Assembly (NCBI GenBank): GCA_036560705.1
Contig: DATBQR010000107.1
Location: forward strand, 1 to 64,000
From: RBG-16-66-20 sp036560705
GTDB taxonomy: Bacteria; Pseudomonadota; Gammaproteobacteria; Burkholderiales; SG8-39
Length of the DNA: 64,000 nucleotides
Direction: 5' to 3'
The notes beneath the pieces were generated by a model, which made no database searches, had not been told where the DNA came from, and saw only the letters and a program-made list of their open reading frames with translations. This document shows, in pieces, positions 10,047 to 19,020 of the stretch; the stretch's first letter is position 1, and every line of letters begins with the position of its first letter. The position numbers and the translations under genes were made by a program.

Positions 10047-10846
10047 TAGTGACTCACCCCGAGGTAGGCGTCGATCACCGCCTGACTGCTGCGCACCTCG
10101 TTCGGCGTGCCATCGCCGATTTTCCTGCCGTAGTCCAGCACCACGACGCGGTCGGAGATGTCCATCACCACGCTCATGTCGTGTTCGATCAGCACGATGG
10201 TCGTGCCGAAATGGTCATTCACGTCGAGGACGAAGCGGCACATGTCCTGCTTTTCCTCCACGTTCATGCCGGCCATGGGTTCATCCAGCAGCAGGATGCG
10301 CGGTTCCATCGCCAGCGCGCGGGCAAGATCGACCCGCTTCTGCAGGCCGTAGGGCAGGCGGCCCACGGGCGTCTTCCGGTAAGCCTGGATCTCGAGGAAA
10401 TCGATGATGCCCTCGACCACCTCGCGCTGCGCGATCTCCTCGCGCAGCGCAGGGCCCAGGCGCAGCGCCTGCAGCAGGATATTGGTGTGCATCTTCAGGT
10501 TGCGCCCGGCCATGATGTTGTCGAGCACCGTCATGCCCTTGAAGAGGGCCAGGTTCTGGAAAGTGCGCGCGATGCCGCTCACCGCCACCTCGTGCGGATC
10601 CATGTCGCGATACTCGCGGCCGAGATAACGGATGGTCCCCTGCTGGGGATGGTAGACGCCGTTGATGACGTTCAGCATCGAGCTCTTGCCGGCGCCATTG
10701 GGTCCGATGATGGCCCGCACCTCGTGCTCGCGCACGTCGAACGACACGTCCCGCAACGCCTGGACGCCGCCGAAGGCGAGCGACACGCCATCCAGCGCGA
10801 GGATGACCTCGCCGAGGCGGCCTGCGCGCCCGTCCGCCTTCGTCAT
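10046..10846 (-). CDS. livG: LIV-type ABC transporter ATP-binding protein (LivG)
   Basis: A 266-aa ABC ATPase. I take the ATG at 10846 (MTKADGRAGRLGEV), two bases after the ligase stop; the frame runs further upstream only as antisense-like extension over the ligase gene. Walker A is GPNGAGKS (about residues 48-55), the LivG-type signature region is LPYGLQKRVDLARAL, Walker B is RILLLDEPMAGMN, and the H-loop is VLIEHDMSVVM. It acts with LivF to drive LivHM. The stop codon abuts a palindromic tandem repeat that separates it from livH. Confidence 0.92.
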   Translation of the reverse strand: MTKADGRAGRLGEVILALDGVSLAFGGVQALRDVSFDVREHEVRAIIGPNGAGKSSMLNVINGVYHPQQGTIRYLGREYRDMDPHEVAVSGIARTFQNLALFKGMTVLDNIMAGRNLKMHTNILLQALRLGPALREEIAQREVVEGIIDFLEIQAYRKTPVGRLPYGLQKRVDLARALAMEPRILLLDEPMAGMNVEEKQDMCRFVLDVNDHFGTTIVLIEHDMSVVMDISDRVVVLDYGRKIGDGTPNEVRSSQAVIDAYLGVSH

Positions 10847-10848
10847 CT

Positions 10849-12807
10849 TCAGGCGGCCTTCCTCGCCGCCGCCGGGGGAAAGGTCCTGGCGTCGCGGATC
10901 TTGAGGTCGGCCGAAATGGAGCCGGTGCGGCCGTCCTCGTAGCGCACCTGCGCCTCGACGTGCACCACCGGCTTGCCGGCGTACATGGCGTCCACCAGCG
11001 CAGCGTACTTTTCCGCGACGTGGAGGCGGCGAACCTTGCTGGTGCGCGTCAGCTCGCCGTCGTCCGCCTCGAGCTGCTTGTGCAGGATGAGGAAGCGGTG
11101 GATCTGCGAGCCCGCGATCTCCGGTTCCGCGGCGAGATCGGCGTTGACCTGCTCGATGCACTCGCGCATCAGGCCGTAGACCTCGTCGCGCGAGGCGAGA
11201 TCGACGTATCCCGAGTACGGCATGCCGCGCTTCTCCGCCCAGTTGCCGACTGCCTCCATGTCCATGTTGATGAAGGCGCAGACCCGGTCGCGGCCGTGCC
11301 CGAACGCCACCGCCTCCTTGATGAACGGGAAGAACTTGAGCTTGTTCTCGAGGTACTTGGGCGCGAACAGCGAGCCGTCGGCAAGCTTGCCGACGTCCTT
11401 GACCCGGTCGATGATCTTGACGTGTCCGTCGGCGTCGAAGTAGCCGGCGTCCCCGGTGTGGAACCAGCCTTGCGCGTCCTTCGAGTCCGCGGTCGCCTGC
11501 GGATTCTTGTAGTACTCCTTGAACAGTCCCGGCGAGCGGATGAGCAGTTCCCGTTCCGGCGTGAAGGAGAGTTCCACTCCTTTGACCGCCGGCCCGACGG
11601 TGTCCGCCTTCACCTGGCCGTTCGGCTGCACGCAGACGAAAACGCTGGTCTCGGTCGAGCCGTAGAGCTGCTTCAGGTTGATGCCGAGCGAACGGTAGAA
11701 GCGGAACAGGTCCGGTCCGATCGCCTCGCCCGCGGTATAGGCGATGCGCACGCGGCTCATGCCGAGCACGTTCCTGAGCGGCCCGTAGACCATCGCGTCG
11801 CCGAGCCGGTACAGCAGCCAGTCGAGGGCGCCCACGTCCTTGCCGTCCAGGATCGCCCCGCCGACGCGGCGGGCGACCCCCATGAAGTAGCGGTAGAGCG
11901 CGCGTTTGGGCGCGCTCGCATCCTCCATGCGGATCGACACCTGGGTGAGCAGGGCTTCGAACACCCGCGGCGGCGCGAAGTAGTAAGTCGGGCCGATGTC
12001 GCGCATGTCGCTCATCACCGTCTCGGCCGACTCCGGGCAGCAGATGCAGTAGCCGGTGACGAAGGGCTGCGCATAGGAAAAGATGTTCTGGCCGATCCAG
12101 GCCGGCGGCAGGTAGGCGAGCACCACGTCCGCATCGTTCAGGCCCTCCATCTCCGCGGCCGCCCGGGCGCGGTCGATCAGGCTGTGATGAGTGAGCACCA
12201 CGCCCTTCGCCGTGCCCGTGGTGCCCGAGGTGAAGAACATCGCCGCCGTGTCCGGCCCGGCGCCCCTGGCGATCTCGGCCTCGAGGAACGCCGGATCGTG
12301 CCGCTGCGCTTCGGCGCCGAGTTCGAGCAGCCTGTCGCAGCTCATCAGCTGCGGCTGGTCGTAATGGCGCAGGCCGCGCGGCTCATCGTAGTAGATGTGC
12401 GCGAGGGTCGGGCACTGCGGCAGGATCTCGAGCAGCTTGTCGACCTGCTCCTGGTCTTCCGCCAGCGCGTGCGTGATCGCCGCATTCTGGATCGGGAACG
12501 CCATCTCGGCGGCCACCGCGTCCTGGTAAAGCGGCACCGGAATGCCGCCCAGGCATTGCGCCGCGCACATCGCCGCGTAGACCCGCGGGCGGTTGTCCCC
12601 GACGATCGCCAGGTGATCGCCGCGCCTGAATCCCTGCGCCGCCAGGCCGCAGGCGAGCAGGCACACCTCCTCCGCGAATCGCCGCCAGCTCCAGGTCTGC
12701 CAGACGCCGAGATCCTTTTCGCGGATCGCCGGGCGCTCGGCACGCGCGCGGGCGTGGTGCATCAGCAGTTTCGGAAACGTATCCAGCCCGGCTAGACTTT
12801 CGGCCAT
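10849..12807 (-). CDS. AMP-forming long-chain acyl-CoA synthetase-like ligase
   Basis: A 652-aa adenylate-forming enzyme, first gene of the LIV operon. The AMP-binding P-loop is FFTSGTTGTAKGVVLTHHSL, the middle motif is LKQLYGSTETSVFVC, and the hinge region is GWFHTGDAGYFDADGHVKII with DRVKDVGKLADGSLFAPKYL. The length and motifs match the FadD15/long-chain acyl-CoA synthetase group often found upstream of livGHMKF genes in betaproteobacteria. It should make the CoA ester of the imported acid. A strong Shine-Dalgarno (GAGGAGGG) sits six bases before the ATG. The substrate cannot be read from sequence. Confidence 0.88.
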   Translation of the reverse strand: MAESLAGLDTFPKLLMHHARARAERPAIREKDLGVWQTWSWRRFAEEVCLLACGLAAQGFRRGDHLAIVGDNRPRVYAAMCAAQCLGGIPVPLYQDAVAAEMAFPIQNAAITHALAEDQEQVDKLLEILPQCPTLAHIYYDEPRGLRHYDQPQLMSCDRLLELGAEAQRHDPAFLEAEIARGAGPDTAAMFFTSGTTGTAKGVVLTHHSLIDRARAAAEMEGLNDADVVLAYLPPAWIGQNIFSYAQPFVTGYCICCPESAETVMSDMRDIGPTYYFAPPRVFEALLTQVSIRMEDASAPKRALYRYFMGVARRVGGAILDGKDVGALDWLLYRLGDAMVYGPLRNVLGMSRVRIAYTAGEAIGPDLFRFYRSLGINLKQLYGSTETSVFVCVQPNGQVKADTVGPAVKGVELSFTPERELLIRSPGLFKEYYKNPQATADSKDAQGWFHTGDAGYFDADGHVKIIDRVKDVGKLADGSLFAPKYLENKLKFFPFIKEAVAFGHGRDRVCAFINMDMEAVGNWAEKRGMPYSGYVDLASRDEVYGLMRECIEQVNADLAAEPEIAGSQIHRFLILHKQLEADDGELTRTSKVRRLHVAEKYAALVDAMYAGKPVVHVEAQVRYEDGRTGSISADLKIRDARTFPPAAARKAA

Positions 12808-12835
12808 CGCACCCTCCTCAGGGACGAACAGATTT

Positions 12836-12841
12836 TATAAT
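12836..12841 (+). promoter_or_regulatory. Possible -10 element for the hydrolase gene
   Basis: A perfect TATAAT sits about 30 bp upstream of the hydrolase ATG in the 64-bp divergent gap. I could not find a good -35 box at 16-18 bp spacing, so this is a weak promoter call. The gene itself has a GGAAG Shine-Dalgarno just before its ATG. Confidence 0.35.
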
Positions 12842-12871
12842 GCGAAACGCCAATTTTGTACTGGAAGATAA

Positions 12872-13768
12872 ATGACCGGGACCGAGCATTGGACGGAAAA
12901 AGCCGGAATCCGGCTGTTCCTGTGGCGCAAGCCGCCGGCCGCCGGGTCTTCCACGAAGGGCACGGTCCTGTTCGTGCACGGCTCATCGATGGCCTCGCAA
13001 CCCACATTCGACCTGCAGGTGCCCGGCCGACCCGACTCGTCGGTCATGGACTGGTTCGCGGCGCGCGGCTACGACTGCTGGTGCCTCGACAACGAAGGCT
13101 ACGGGCGCTCGGACAAGGCTCGCCCCATCAACTTCGACATTTCAAACGGCGCCGATGATCTGGACGCCGCAAGCCGGTACGTCCTCAAGACGGCGGCAGC
13201 GGAAAAACTCCTGGTCTACGGCATCTCCTCCGGCGCCTTGAAGGTCGCGCTCTTCGCCGAGCGGCACCCGGAACGCGTCGCGCGCCTCGCGCTCGATGCC
13301 TTCGTCTGGACTGGAGAGGGCAGCCCGACGCTCGCGGAACGGAAGAAAAGGCTGCCTGAGTTCAAGGCAAAGAACCGTCGCCCCATCGACCGGGCTTTCG
13401 TGCAGAGCATTTTCGCGCGCGATCATCCCGGCACCGCCGACGAGGCCACCGTGCAGGCCTTCGCCGACGCCATCCTCGCGCTTGACGATTCGGTACCGAC
13501 CGGGACCTATGTGGACATGTGCTCGAAGCTGCCTCTGGTGAACCCCTCGAAGCTCGTCGTGCCTACGATTGTCATGCGCGGCCAATGGGACGGCATCGCG
13601 GGCGTGGACGATCTGATCGAGTTCTTCAAGCGCCTGCCGAATCCGGACAAGCAATTCTGCGTCATGCCGGGCATCTCGCACGCCAGCTTTCAGCAGAAGA
13701 ACTACCTGATGGTCTACCACATCCTGCATTCGTTCTTCAGCCAACCCACACCGGTCTTTCGCGGATGA
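12872..13768 (+). CDS. Alpha/beta-fold hydrolase
   Basis: A 298-aa cytosolic alpha/beta hydrolase without a signal peptide. The oxyanion region is VLFVHGSSMAS, the nucleophile elbow is VYGISSGALKV (Ser in G-x-S-x-G), a cap region follows, and the late Asp and His lie in MRGQWDGIAGVDD and MPGISHASFQQ. Such enzymes hydrolyse esters, lactones or ring-cleavage products. It is divergent from the LIV operon and overlaps the following Bug gene by ATGA, so it probably processes the compound bound by that transporter or a related one. The substrate is not predictable. Confidence 0.85.
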   Translation: MTGTEHWTEKAGIRLFLWRKPPAAGSSTKGTVLFVHGSSMASQPTFDLQVPGRPDSSVMDWFAARGYDCWCLDNEGYGRSDKARPINFDISNGADDLDAASRYVLKTAAAEKLLVYGISSGALKVALFAERHPERVARLALDAFVWTGEGSPTLAERKKRLPEFKAKNRRPIDRAFVQSIFARDHPGTADEATVQAFADAILALDDSVPTGTYVDMCSKLPLVNPSKLVVPTIVMRGQWDGIAGVDDLIEFFKRLPNPDKQFCVMPGISHASFQQKNYLMVYHILHSFFSQPTPVFRG

Positions 13769-14724
13769 GGCTAGTCGGCGCTTTCGTTTTCCTCTGCGTT
13801 TTCCTGGCCGATGGCTTCGCGCAGTCTTACCCGTCGCGCCCGATCCGCATGGTGGTGCCGCTCTCGCCGGGCGGGTTCGCCGATGTTCCGGCGCGCATGC
13901 TCGCGCCTCGCCTCGCGGCGGGCCTCGGCCGCCCCGTCATCGTCGAAAACCGGCCCGGCGCCGGCGGCACGATCGGCGCGGACTCTGTCGCCAAGAGTGC
14001 CCCGGACGGACATACGCTGCTGTTGACCGGAACACCCCACGTCATCGGCCCCTGGCTCTACAGGAATCTGCCGTACGATACCCTCAGGGATTTCGCGCCG
14101 GTCGCGCTCGTCGCCTCCGGTCCCTACGTGCTGGTGGTGAATCCGGCGCAATTGCCCGTTGCCTCGGTGCGCGAGCTGATCGCCGCGGCAAAGGCGAGTC
14201 CCGGCAGAATCGATTTCGCCAGTTCGGGCAACGGCAGCGCGCAGCATCTGGTGGGTGCGCTGTTCAACCGGATGGCCGGCGTCGAGTTGAACCACGTGCC
14301 GTACAAGGGCAGCGGCCCGGCGATGCAGGACCTGATTGCCGGACAGGTGAAAGTTACCTTCGCGGGGATTCCCAACGTACTGCCCCAGGTGAAAGCCGGG
14401 CGCCTGCGCGCACTCGCGGTGACCACCCCCGGACGCTGGAGCGAACTGCCCGACGTGCCGACGCTGTCCGAGGCGGGCGTGCCCGGCTACGAAGCGACAC
14501 TGTGGCTCAACCTCGCCGCGCCCGCGGGCACGTCGCAGCAGATCGTGCAGCGCCTTTATGCGGAGACGGCCAAGGCGCTGCAGGATCCGGAACTGCAATC
14601 GGGTTTTCGCGCCGCCGGAGTGGAAGCCCACGTGCTCGCCCCGAAGGAACTGGCCGCGTTCATGCGGGCCGAGTACGAGAAATGGGGTAAGGTCGTGCGC
14701 GAAACCGGCGCCACGGTGAACTGA
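13765..14724 (+). CDS. Bug/TctC-family periplasmic solute-binding protein
   Basis: A 319-aa protein starting at the ATG that overlaps the hydrolase stop (ATGA), with a signal peptide (MRLVGAFVFLCVFLADGFAQ). The Bug signature YPSRPIRMVVPLSPGG follows directly, then ENRPGAGGTIGADSVAK, HVPYKGSGPAMQDLIAGQV and the C-terminal ATVN. Bug proteins bind carboxylates for tripartite tricarboxylate transporters or act as orphan sensors. No TctA/TctB membrane genes are adjacent, as is common for the many orphan Bug genes in Burkholderiales. The ligand is unknown. Confidence 0.92.
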   Translation: MRLVGAFVFLCVFLADGFAQSYPSRPIRMVVPLSPGGFADVPARMLAPRLAAGLGRPVIVENRPGAGGTIGADSVAKSAPDGHTLLLTGTPHVIGPWLYRNLPYDTLRDFAPVALVASGPYVLVVNPAQLPVASVRELIAAAKASPGRIDFASSGNGSAQHLVGALFNRMAGVELNHVPYKGSGPAMQDLIAGQVKVTFAGIPNVLPQVKAGRLRALAVTTPGRWSELPDVPTLSEAGVPGYEATLWLNLAAPAGTSQQIVQRLYAETAKALQDPELQSGFRAAGVEAHVLAPKELAAFMRAEYEKWGKVVRETGATVN

Positions 14725-14728
14725 GCGC

Positions 14729-17700
14729 CTACATGCTTCGGCGGTACTGGCCGCCGACATCGAAAAGCGCGTGCGTGATCTGCCCGAGCGAGCAGACGCG
14801 CACCGCCTCCATCAGCACCGAGAACACGTTGTCGTTACGCACCACCGCCTGGCGCAGGCGTTCGAGCATGGCGGCCGACTCCGCTGAATGCTCCCGGTGG
14901 AAATCGCGCAGGCGCTTCAGCTGCGACTGCTTTTCGTCCTCGCTCGAGCGGATCAGTTCGATCTTCTGCGGCGTCGGGTCGGCGTTCGGGTTGCGGTAGG
15001 CGTTGACGCCGACGATCGGATAGGAGCCGTCGTGCTTCTTGTGCTCGTAGTACATCGACTCTTCCTGGATCTTGCCGCGCTGGTAGCCGGTTTCCATCGC
15101 CCCCAGCACCCCGCCGCGCCCGCTGATCGCCTCGAACTCCTTCAGCACCGCCTCCTCGACCAGGTCGGTGAGCTCGTCGATGATGAACGAGCCCTGGTTG
15201 GAGTTCTCGTTCTTGCCCAGGCCCCACTCCTTGTTGATGATCAGCTGGATCGCCATCGCGCGGCGCACCGATTCCTCGGTCGGCGTGGTGATCGCCTCGT
15301 CGTAGGCGTTGGTATGCAGCGAATTGGTGTTATCGTAAGTCGATATCAGCGCCTGCAGCGTGGTGCGGATGTCGTTGAAGGCGATTTCCTGCGCGTGCAG
15401 CGAGCGGCCGCTGGTCTGCGAGTGGAATTTCAGCTTCTGGCTGCGGTCGTTGGCGCCGTAGCGGTTCTTCATCGCCACCGCCCAGATGCGCCGCGCCACG
15501 CGTCCGAGCACCGCGTACTCCGGATCCATGCCGTAGCTGAAGAAGAAGGACAGGTTGGGCGCAAAGTCGTCGATGTTCATGCCGCGCGCTAGGTAGGCCT
15601 CGACGAAGGTGAAGCCGTTGGCGAGCGTGAAGGCGAGCTGGCTGACCGGGTTCGCGCCGGCTTCGGCGATGTGATAGCCGGAGATGGACACCGAGTAGAA
15701 ATTCCTGACGTCGTGCTGGATGAAGTACTGCTGGATGTCGCCCATCACCTTGAGCGAGAACTCGGTGGAGAAGATGCAGGTGTTCTGGCCCTGGTCTTCC
15801 TTGAGGATGTCGGCCTGGACGGTGCCGCGGACGGCGGAAAGGGTTTTTTCTTTTAGTTCTTGGAATTCCTTTTCGGTGGGGTTTTTATTCTTGTCAGCTT
15901 TGAATTTCTCCACCTGCTGATCAATGGCGGTATTGAAAAACATGGCGAGGATCGTCGGCGCCGGGCCGTTGATGGTCATCGACACGCTGGTGGCCGGGTC
16001 GCACAGGTCGAAGCCGGAATAGAGAACTTTCATGTCCTCCAGCGTGGCGATGGAAACGCCCGAGTTGCCGACCTTGCCGTAGATGTCGGGCCGCTCGTCC
16101 GGATCGAAGCCGTACAGCGTCACCGAGTCGAAGGCCGTCGACAGGCGCTTCGCCGGCAGGTCCTTCGACAGCAGGTGGAAGCGCCGGTTGGTGCGGAACG
16201 GATCGCCCTCGCCCGCGAACATACGCGTCGGATCCTCGTTTTCGCGCTTGAAGGAGAACACGCCCGAGGTGAAGGGGAACTCGCCCGGCACGTTCTCCCG
16301 CAGCTGCCACTTCAGGATCTCGCCGTGGTCCTCGTACCTGGGCAGCGCGACCTTCCTTACCTGGGTGCCTGACAGCGAAGTGGTTGTAAGCCGGGTGCGG
16401 ATCTCCTTGCCGCGCACCTTCACCACGTACTCGTCGCCCGAATAGGCGGCGACCGTCTTCGGCCAGTCCTGCAGCAACTTCCTGGAATGACCATCCAGTG
16501 CGGCGGTCTTCTGCTCGGCCAGCACGTCGATTTCCTGCGGCGCGGCCTTGCCGAGCATTTCCCTGGCGGCAGCCAGCTGCTGCCGTTCGCGCGCAATGCG
16601 CGCCTGCGACGCCGAATGCAGGTGATAGCCGCGCACGCTATCGGCGATCTCGGCGAGATAGCGCGCGCGTCCGGCCGGCAGCACGACCTGCACCTTGGAC
16701 GACAGCTTGCCTTTCACCACGGGTAATTTCCCGGCGCCCAGCTGCAGGCCCTTTTCCTTGAGTTTCTCCGCCACGCCCTGGTAGAGCGCAGTGACGCCGT
16801 CGTCGTTGAAGCGCGAAGCGATGGTGCCGTACACCGGCATCTGTTCCGGGCCCTGCGCGAAGGTCTCGCGGTTGCGCTGCATCTGCTTGCGCACGTCACG
16901 CAGCGCGTCCTCGGCGCCGCGCCGGTCGAACTTGTTGATGGCGACGAAATCGGCGAAGTCGAGCATGTCGATCTTCTCCAGCTGGCTGGCGGCGCCGAAC
17001 TCGGGCGTCATCACGTACAGCGAGCAGTCGACAAGCTTGACGATCGCCGCGTCGCCCTGGCCGATGCCCGAAGTTTCGACGATCACCAGGTCGAAGCCGG
17101 CGGCGCGGCAGGCCGCGATCGCCTCGGGCAGGCAGGCGGCGATTTCGGCGCCCGAGGCACGCGTCGCAAGCGAGCGCATGAACACCTTGTCGCCATGGAT
17201 CGCGTTCATGCGGATGCGATCGCCGAGCAGCGCGCCGCCGGTCTTGCGCCGCGAAGGATCCACCGCGAGGACGGCGATTTTCAGCCGGTCCCCCTGGTCG
17301 AGCCGCAGCCGGCGCACCAGTTCGTCGGTCAGCGAACTCTTGCCCGAGCCGCCGGTGCCAGTGACGCCGAGAACGGGGGCCTTTTGTTTTTCTGCCCTTC
17401 CCAGAAGATTCTTCTTCAATTCGGAACTGCAAGAACCAAGTTCCAATGAAGTGATAACCCGGGCAAGACCCCGAAAATCTCCCTGCTTCAGTTCCGCCGG
17501 TGGCTGCTCGACCGGATTGAAGTCGCAGCGCGCCAGCATGTCGTTGATCATTCCCTGCAGGCCCATCTTCTGCCCGTCTTCGGGCGTATAGATGCGCGCT
17601 ACGCCATAGTCCTGCAATTCCCTGATCTCCGCCGCCACGATGACGCCGCCGCCACCGCCGAACACGCGGATGTGCTCTCCGCCGCGCTGGCGCAGCAGGT

Positions 17701-17968
17701 CGATCATGTATTTGAAGTACTCGATGTGCCCGCCCTGGTAGGACGAGATGGCGATGCCCTGCACGTCTTCCTGCAGCGCGGCGCTCACCACTTCGTCGAC
17801 GGAGCGGTTGTGGCCGAGGTGGATCACCTCCGCGCCCGAGGCCTGCAGGATGCGGCGCATGATGTTGATCGAGGCATCGTGGCCGTCGAACAGGCTCGCC
17901 GCAGTGACGAAGCGGATCTTGTGCTTCGCCTTGTAGCGCAGGCTTTTCGACTCGGAAAGGTCGGTCAT
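14729..17968 (-). CDS. icmF: Fused isobutyryl-CoA mutase IcmF (B12 domain, GTPase chaperone, mutase)
   Basis: A 1079-aa three-part fusion. Residues about 18-140 are the cobalamin-binding domain (SLFDGHDASINIMRRIL, then HLGHNRSVDEVV and VFGGGGGVIV). Residues about 198-420 are a MeaB-like G3E GTPase with P-loop GTGGSGKSS (about 204-212) and NKFDRRGAEDAL. The remainder is the acyl-CoA mutase barrel (TINGPAPTILAMFFNTAIDQ, SISGYHIAEAGANPVSQLAF, RNRYGANDRSQKLKFHSQTS-like region). IcmF interconverts isobutyryl- and n-butyryl-CoA, and some act on isovaleryl/pivalyl-CoA. This could feed valine- or leucine-derived acyl-CoAs into beta-oxidation. A LiuR-like palindrome lies 37 bp upstream. Two linkers are unusually Lys-rich with lower GC than the flanks. 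Confidence 0.95.
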   Translation of the reverse strand: MTDLSESKSLRYKAKHKIRFVTAASLFDGHDASINIMRRILQASGAEVIHLGHNRSVDEVVSAALQEDVQGIAISSYQGGHIEYFKYMIDLLRQRGGEHIRVFGGGGGVIVAAEIRELQDYGVARIYTPEDGQKMGLQGMINDMLARCDFNPVEQPPAELKQGDFRGLARVITSLELGSCSSELKKNLLGRAEKQKAPVLGVTGTGGSGKSSLTDELVRRLRLDQGDRLKIAVLAVDPSRRKTGGALLGDRIRMNAIHGDKVFMRSLATRASGAEIAACLPEAIAACRAAGFDLVIVETSGIGQGDAAIVKLVDCSLYVMTPEFGAASQLEKIDMLDFADFVAINKFDRRGAEDALRDVRKQMQRNRETFAQGPEQMPVYGTIASRFNDDGVTALYQGVAEKLKEKGLQLGAGKLPVVKGKLSSKVQVVLPAGRARYLAEIADSVRGYHLHSASQARIARERQQLAAAREMLGKAAPQEIDVLAEQKTAALDGHSRKLLQDWPKTVAAYSGDEYVVKVRGKEIRTRLTTTSLSGTQVRKVALPRYEDHGEILKWQLRENVPGEFPFTSGVFSFKRENEDPTRMFAGEGDPFRTNRRFHLLSKDLPAKRLSTAFDSVTLYGFDPDERPDIYGKVGNSGVSIATLEDMKVLYSGFDLCDPATSVSMTINGPAPTILAMFFNTAIDQQVEKFKADKNKNPTEKEFQELKEKTLSAVRGTVQADILKEDQGQNTCIFSTEFSLKVMGDIQQYFIQHDVRNFYSVSISGYHIAEAGANPVSQLAFTLANGFTFVEAYLARGMNIDDFAPNLSFFFSYGMDPEYAVLGRVARRIWAVAMKNRYGANDRSQKLKFHSQTSGRSLHAQEIAFNDIRTTLQALISTYDNTNSLHTNAYDEAITTPTEESVRRAMAIQLIINKEWGLGKNENSNQGSFIIDELTDLVEEAVLKEFEAISGRGGVLGAMETGYQRGKIQEESMYYEHKKHDGSYPIVGVNAYRNPNADPTPQKIELIRSSEDEKQSQLKRLRDFHREHSAESAAMLERLRQAVVRNDNVFSVLMEAVRVCSLGQITHALFDVGGQYRRSM

Positions 17969-18004
17969 AGAAAAATCCCCTCCTCAGGGGGCCTGCCAGC
18001 GTAC

Positions 18005-18026
18005 TTGACGTTTACGTTAACGTCAA
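18005..18026 (-). promoter_or_regulatory. LiuR-like operator upstream of icmF
   Basis: A 22-bp near-perfect palindrome whose half-sites read TTGACGTT and AACGTCAA; only one symmetric base pair (two positions) fails to match. It is 37-58 bp upstream of the icmF start and just after the hydrolase stop. The ACGTTAACG-rich core resembles the operator of LiuR, the MerR-family regulator of leucine/isovalerate degradation in proteobacteria. The regulator gene is not in the window; the assignment is by motif similarity. Confidence 0.6.
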
Positions 18027-18039
18027 CTTGATCCTGCTT

Positions 18040-18990
18040 TCAGCGCAGCAGGAATTCCTTCACCGCCGCGATCTGATCGTAGCTCATCAGCGCCGGGGCG
18101 TGGCCGGTACCCGCAAACTCGACTGCTTCGACGCCGGGCCGGCTTGCCTGCATCTGCACGAGCGTCTCGTGCGACAGCACGTCGGATTCAGCGCCGCGCA
18201 GGACCAGCGTCGGGCAGCGGATTTCCGCCCAGGTACCCCACAGATCGATGCCGGCGAGAAAATTGAGCCCCAGCGGAAACTCCGGATCCGCCCGTCCGCC
18301 GCGCATCGTGTCCCCGATGCCCGGGTCGTAGCGCAGCCGCAACCTGCCCTCGCCGGCGTCATACACGCTGTGCTCGGCGAGGTGCCGCCACTGCTCGTCG
18401 GTAAGCGGCCCGAACTGGCTCAGGACCTCGCGCAGGTGCGATTCGACTTCGGCGGGACTGCCGAACGACGATACCCCCGCAACGTAGCCTTTGAGCCGGT
18501 ACAGCGATCCCCAGGAAATGAAAGGCCCGACGTCGTTCAGTACCAGGCGGCGTATCGGCGAACCGGGTTTGGCCGCGAGCAGCATGCCGATCAGCCCGCC
18601 CATCGAGGTACCGAGCCAGTCGATCCGCTTCAGCGCGGGCGCGGCGCCCCGCCGGCTGCGGAACGTGCGGACAGCGCCAAAAGCAGCGGGTGCCGCGGGC
18701 GCGCTGATGCGCGCGATCAGCGCGGCTGCGTCGGTCAGGTAAGTCGAAAAACTGTAGTCGCTCTTGTCCGCCAGCCATTCGCTGTCGCCCCGGCCCACTA
18801 CGTCCACGCAGACCACGCGGCAATCGCTCGCCAGCTCGCGCGCGAGGTAGTCGAAGTCGCGGCTGTTTCTCGCCAGGCCGTGGACGCAGACCACCACGTG
18901 GTCGGACGCCGGGTTGCCCCAGTCGAGATAAGCGATGCGGTGGAAGCCCCCCGGGGAAAGGCTGAGAAAAGAGCCGCGCGAAGGACTCAT
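18040..18990 (-). CDS. Alpha/beta-fold hydrolase
   Basis: A 316-aa alpha/beta hydrolase. The oxyanion segment is VVVCVHGLARNSRDF, the conserved VVCVDVVGRGDSEWL follows, the nucleophile elbow is WLGTSMGGLIGML, and late residues in VLRGAESDVLS and FAGTGHAPAL supply the Asp and His. No signal peptide. It is 30 bp downstream of the flavoprotein reductase gene and may be the last gene of the nitrite-assimilation transcript, although its role there is unclear. It ends 13 bp before the icmF operator. Confidence 0.85.
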   Translation of the reverse strand: MSPSRGSFLSLSPGGFHRIAYLDWGNPASDHVVVCVHGLARNSRDFDYLARELASDCRVVCVDVVGRGDSEWLADKSDYSFSTYLTDAAALIARISAPAAPAAFGAVRTFRSRRGAAPALKRIDWLGTSMGGLIGMLLAAKPGSPIRRLVLNDVGPFISWGSLYRLKGYVAGVSSFGSPAEVESHLREVLSQFGPLTDEQWRHLAEHSVYDAGEGRLRLRYDPGIGDTMRGGRADPEFPLGLNFLAGIDLWGTWAEIRCPTLVLRGAESDVLSHETLVQMQASRPGVEAVEFAGTGHAPALMSYDQIAAVKEFLLR

Positions 18991-19020
18991 CGCGAACTCC
19001 CGTCCTGCGCGCGGCCGTCC

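Noticed and set aside
8017..10407. Plus-strand open frame of 796 codons opposite livM/livH/livG
   Set aside because: It covers three well-supported transporter genes and reads as low-complexity His/Arg/Glu/Gln-rich sequence. It is a GC-bias shadow.
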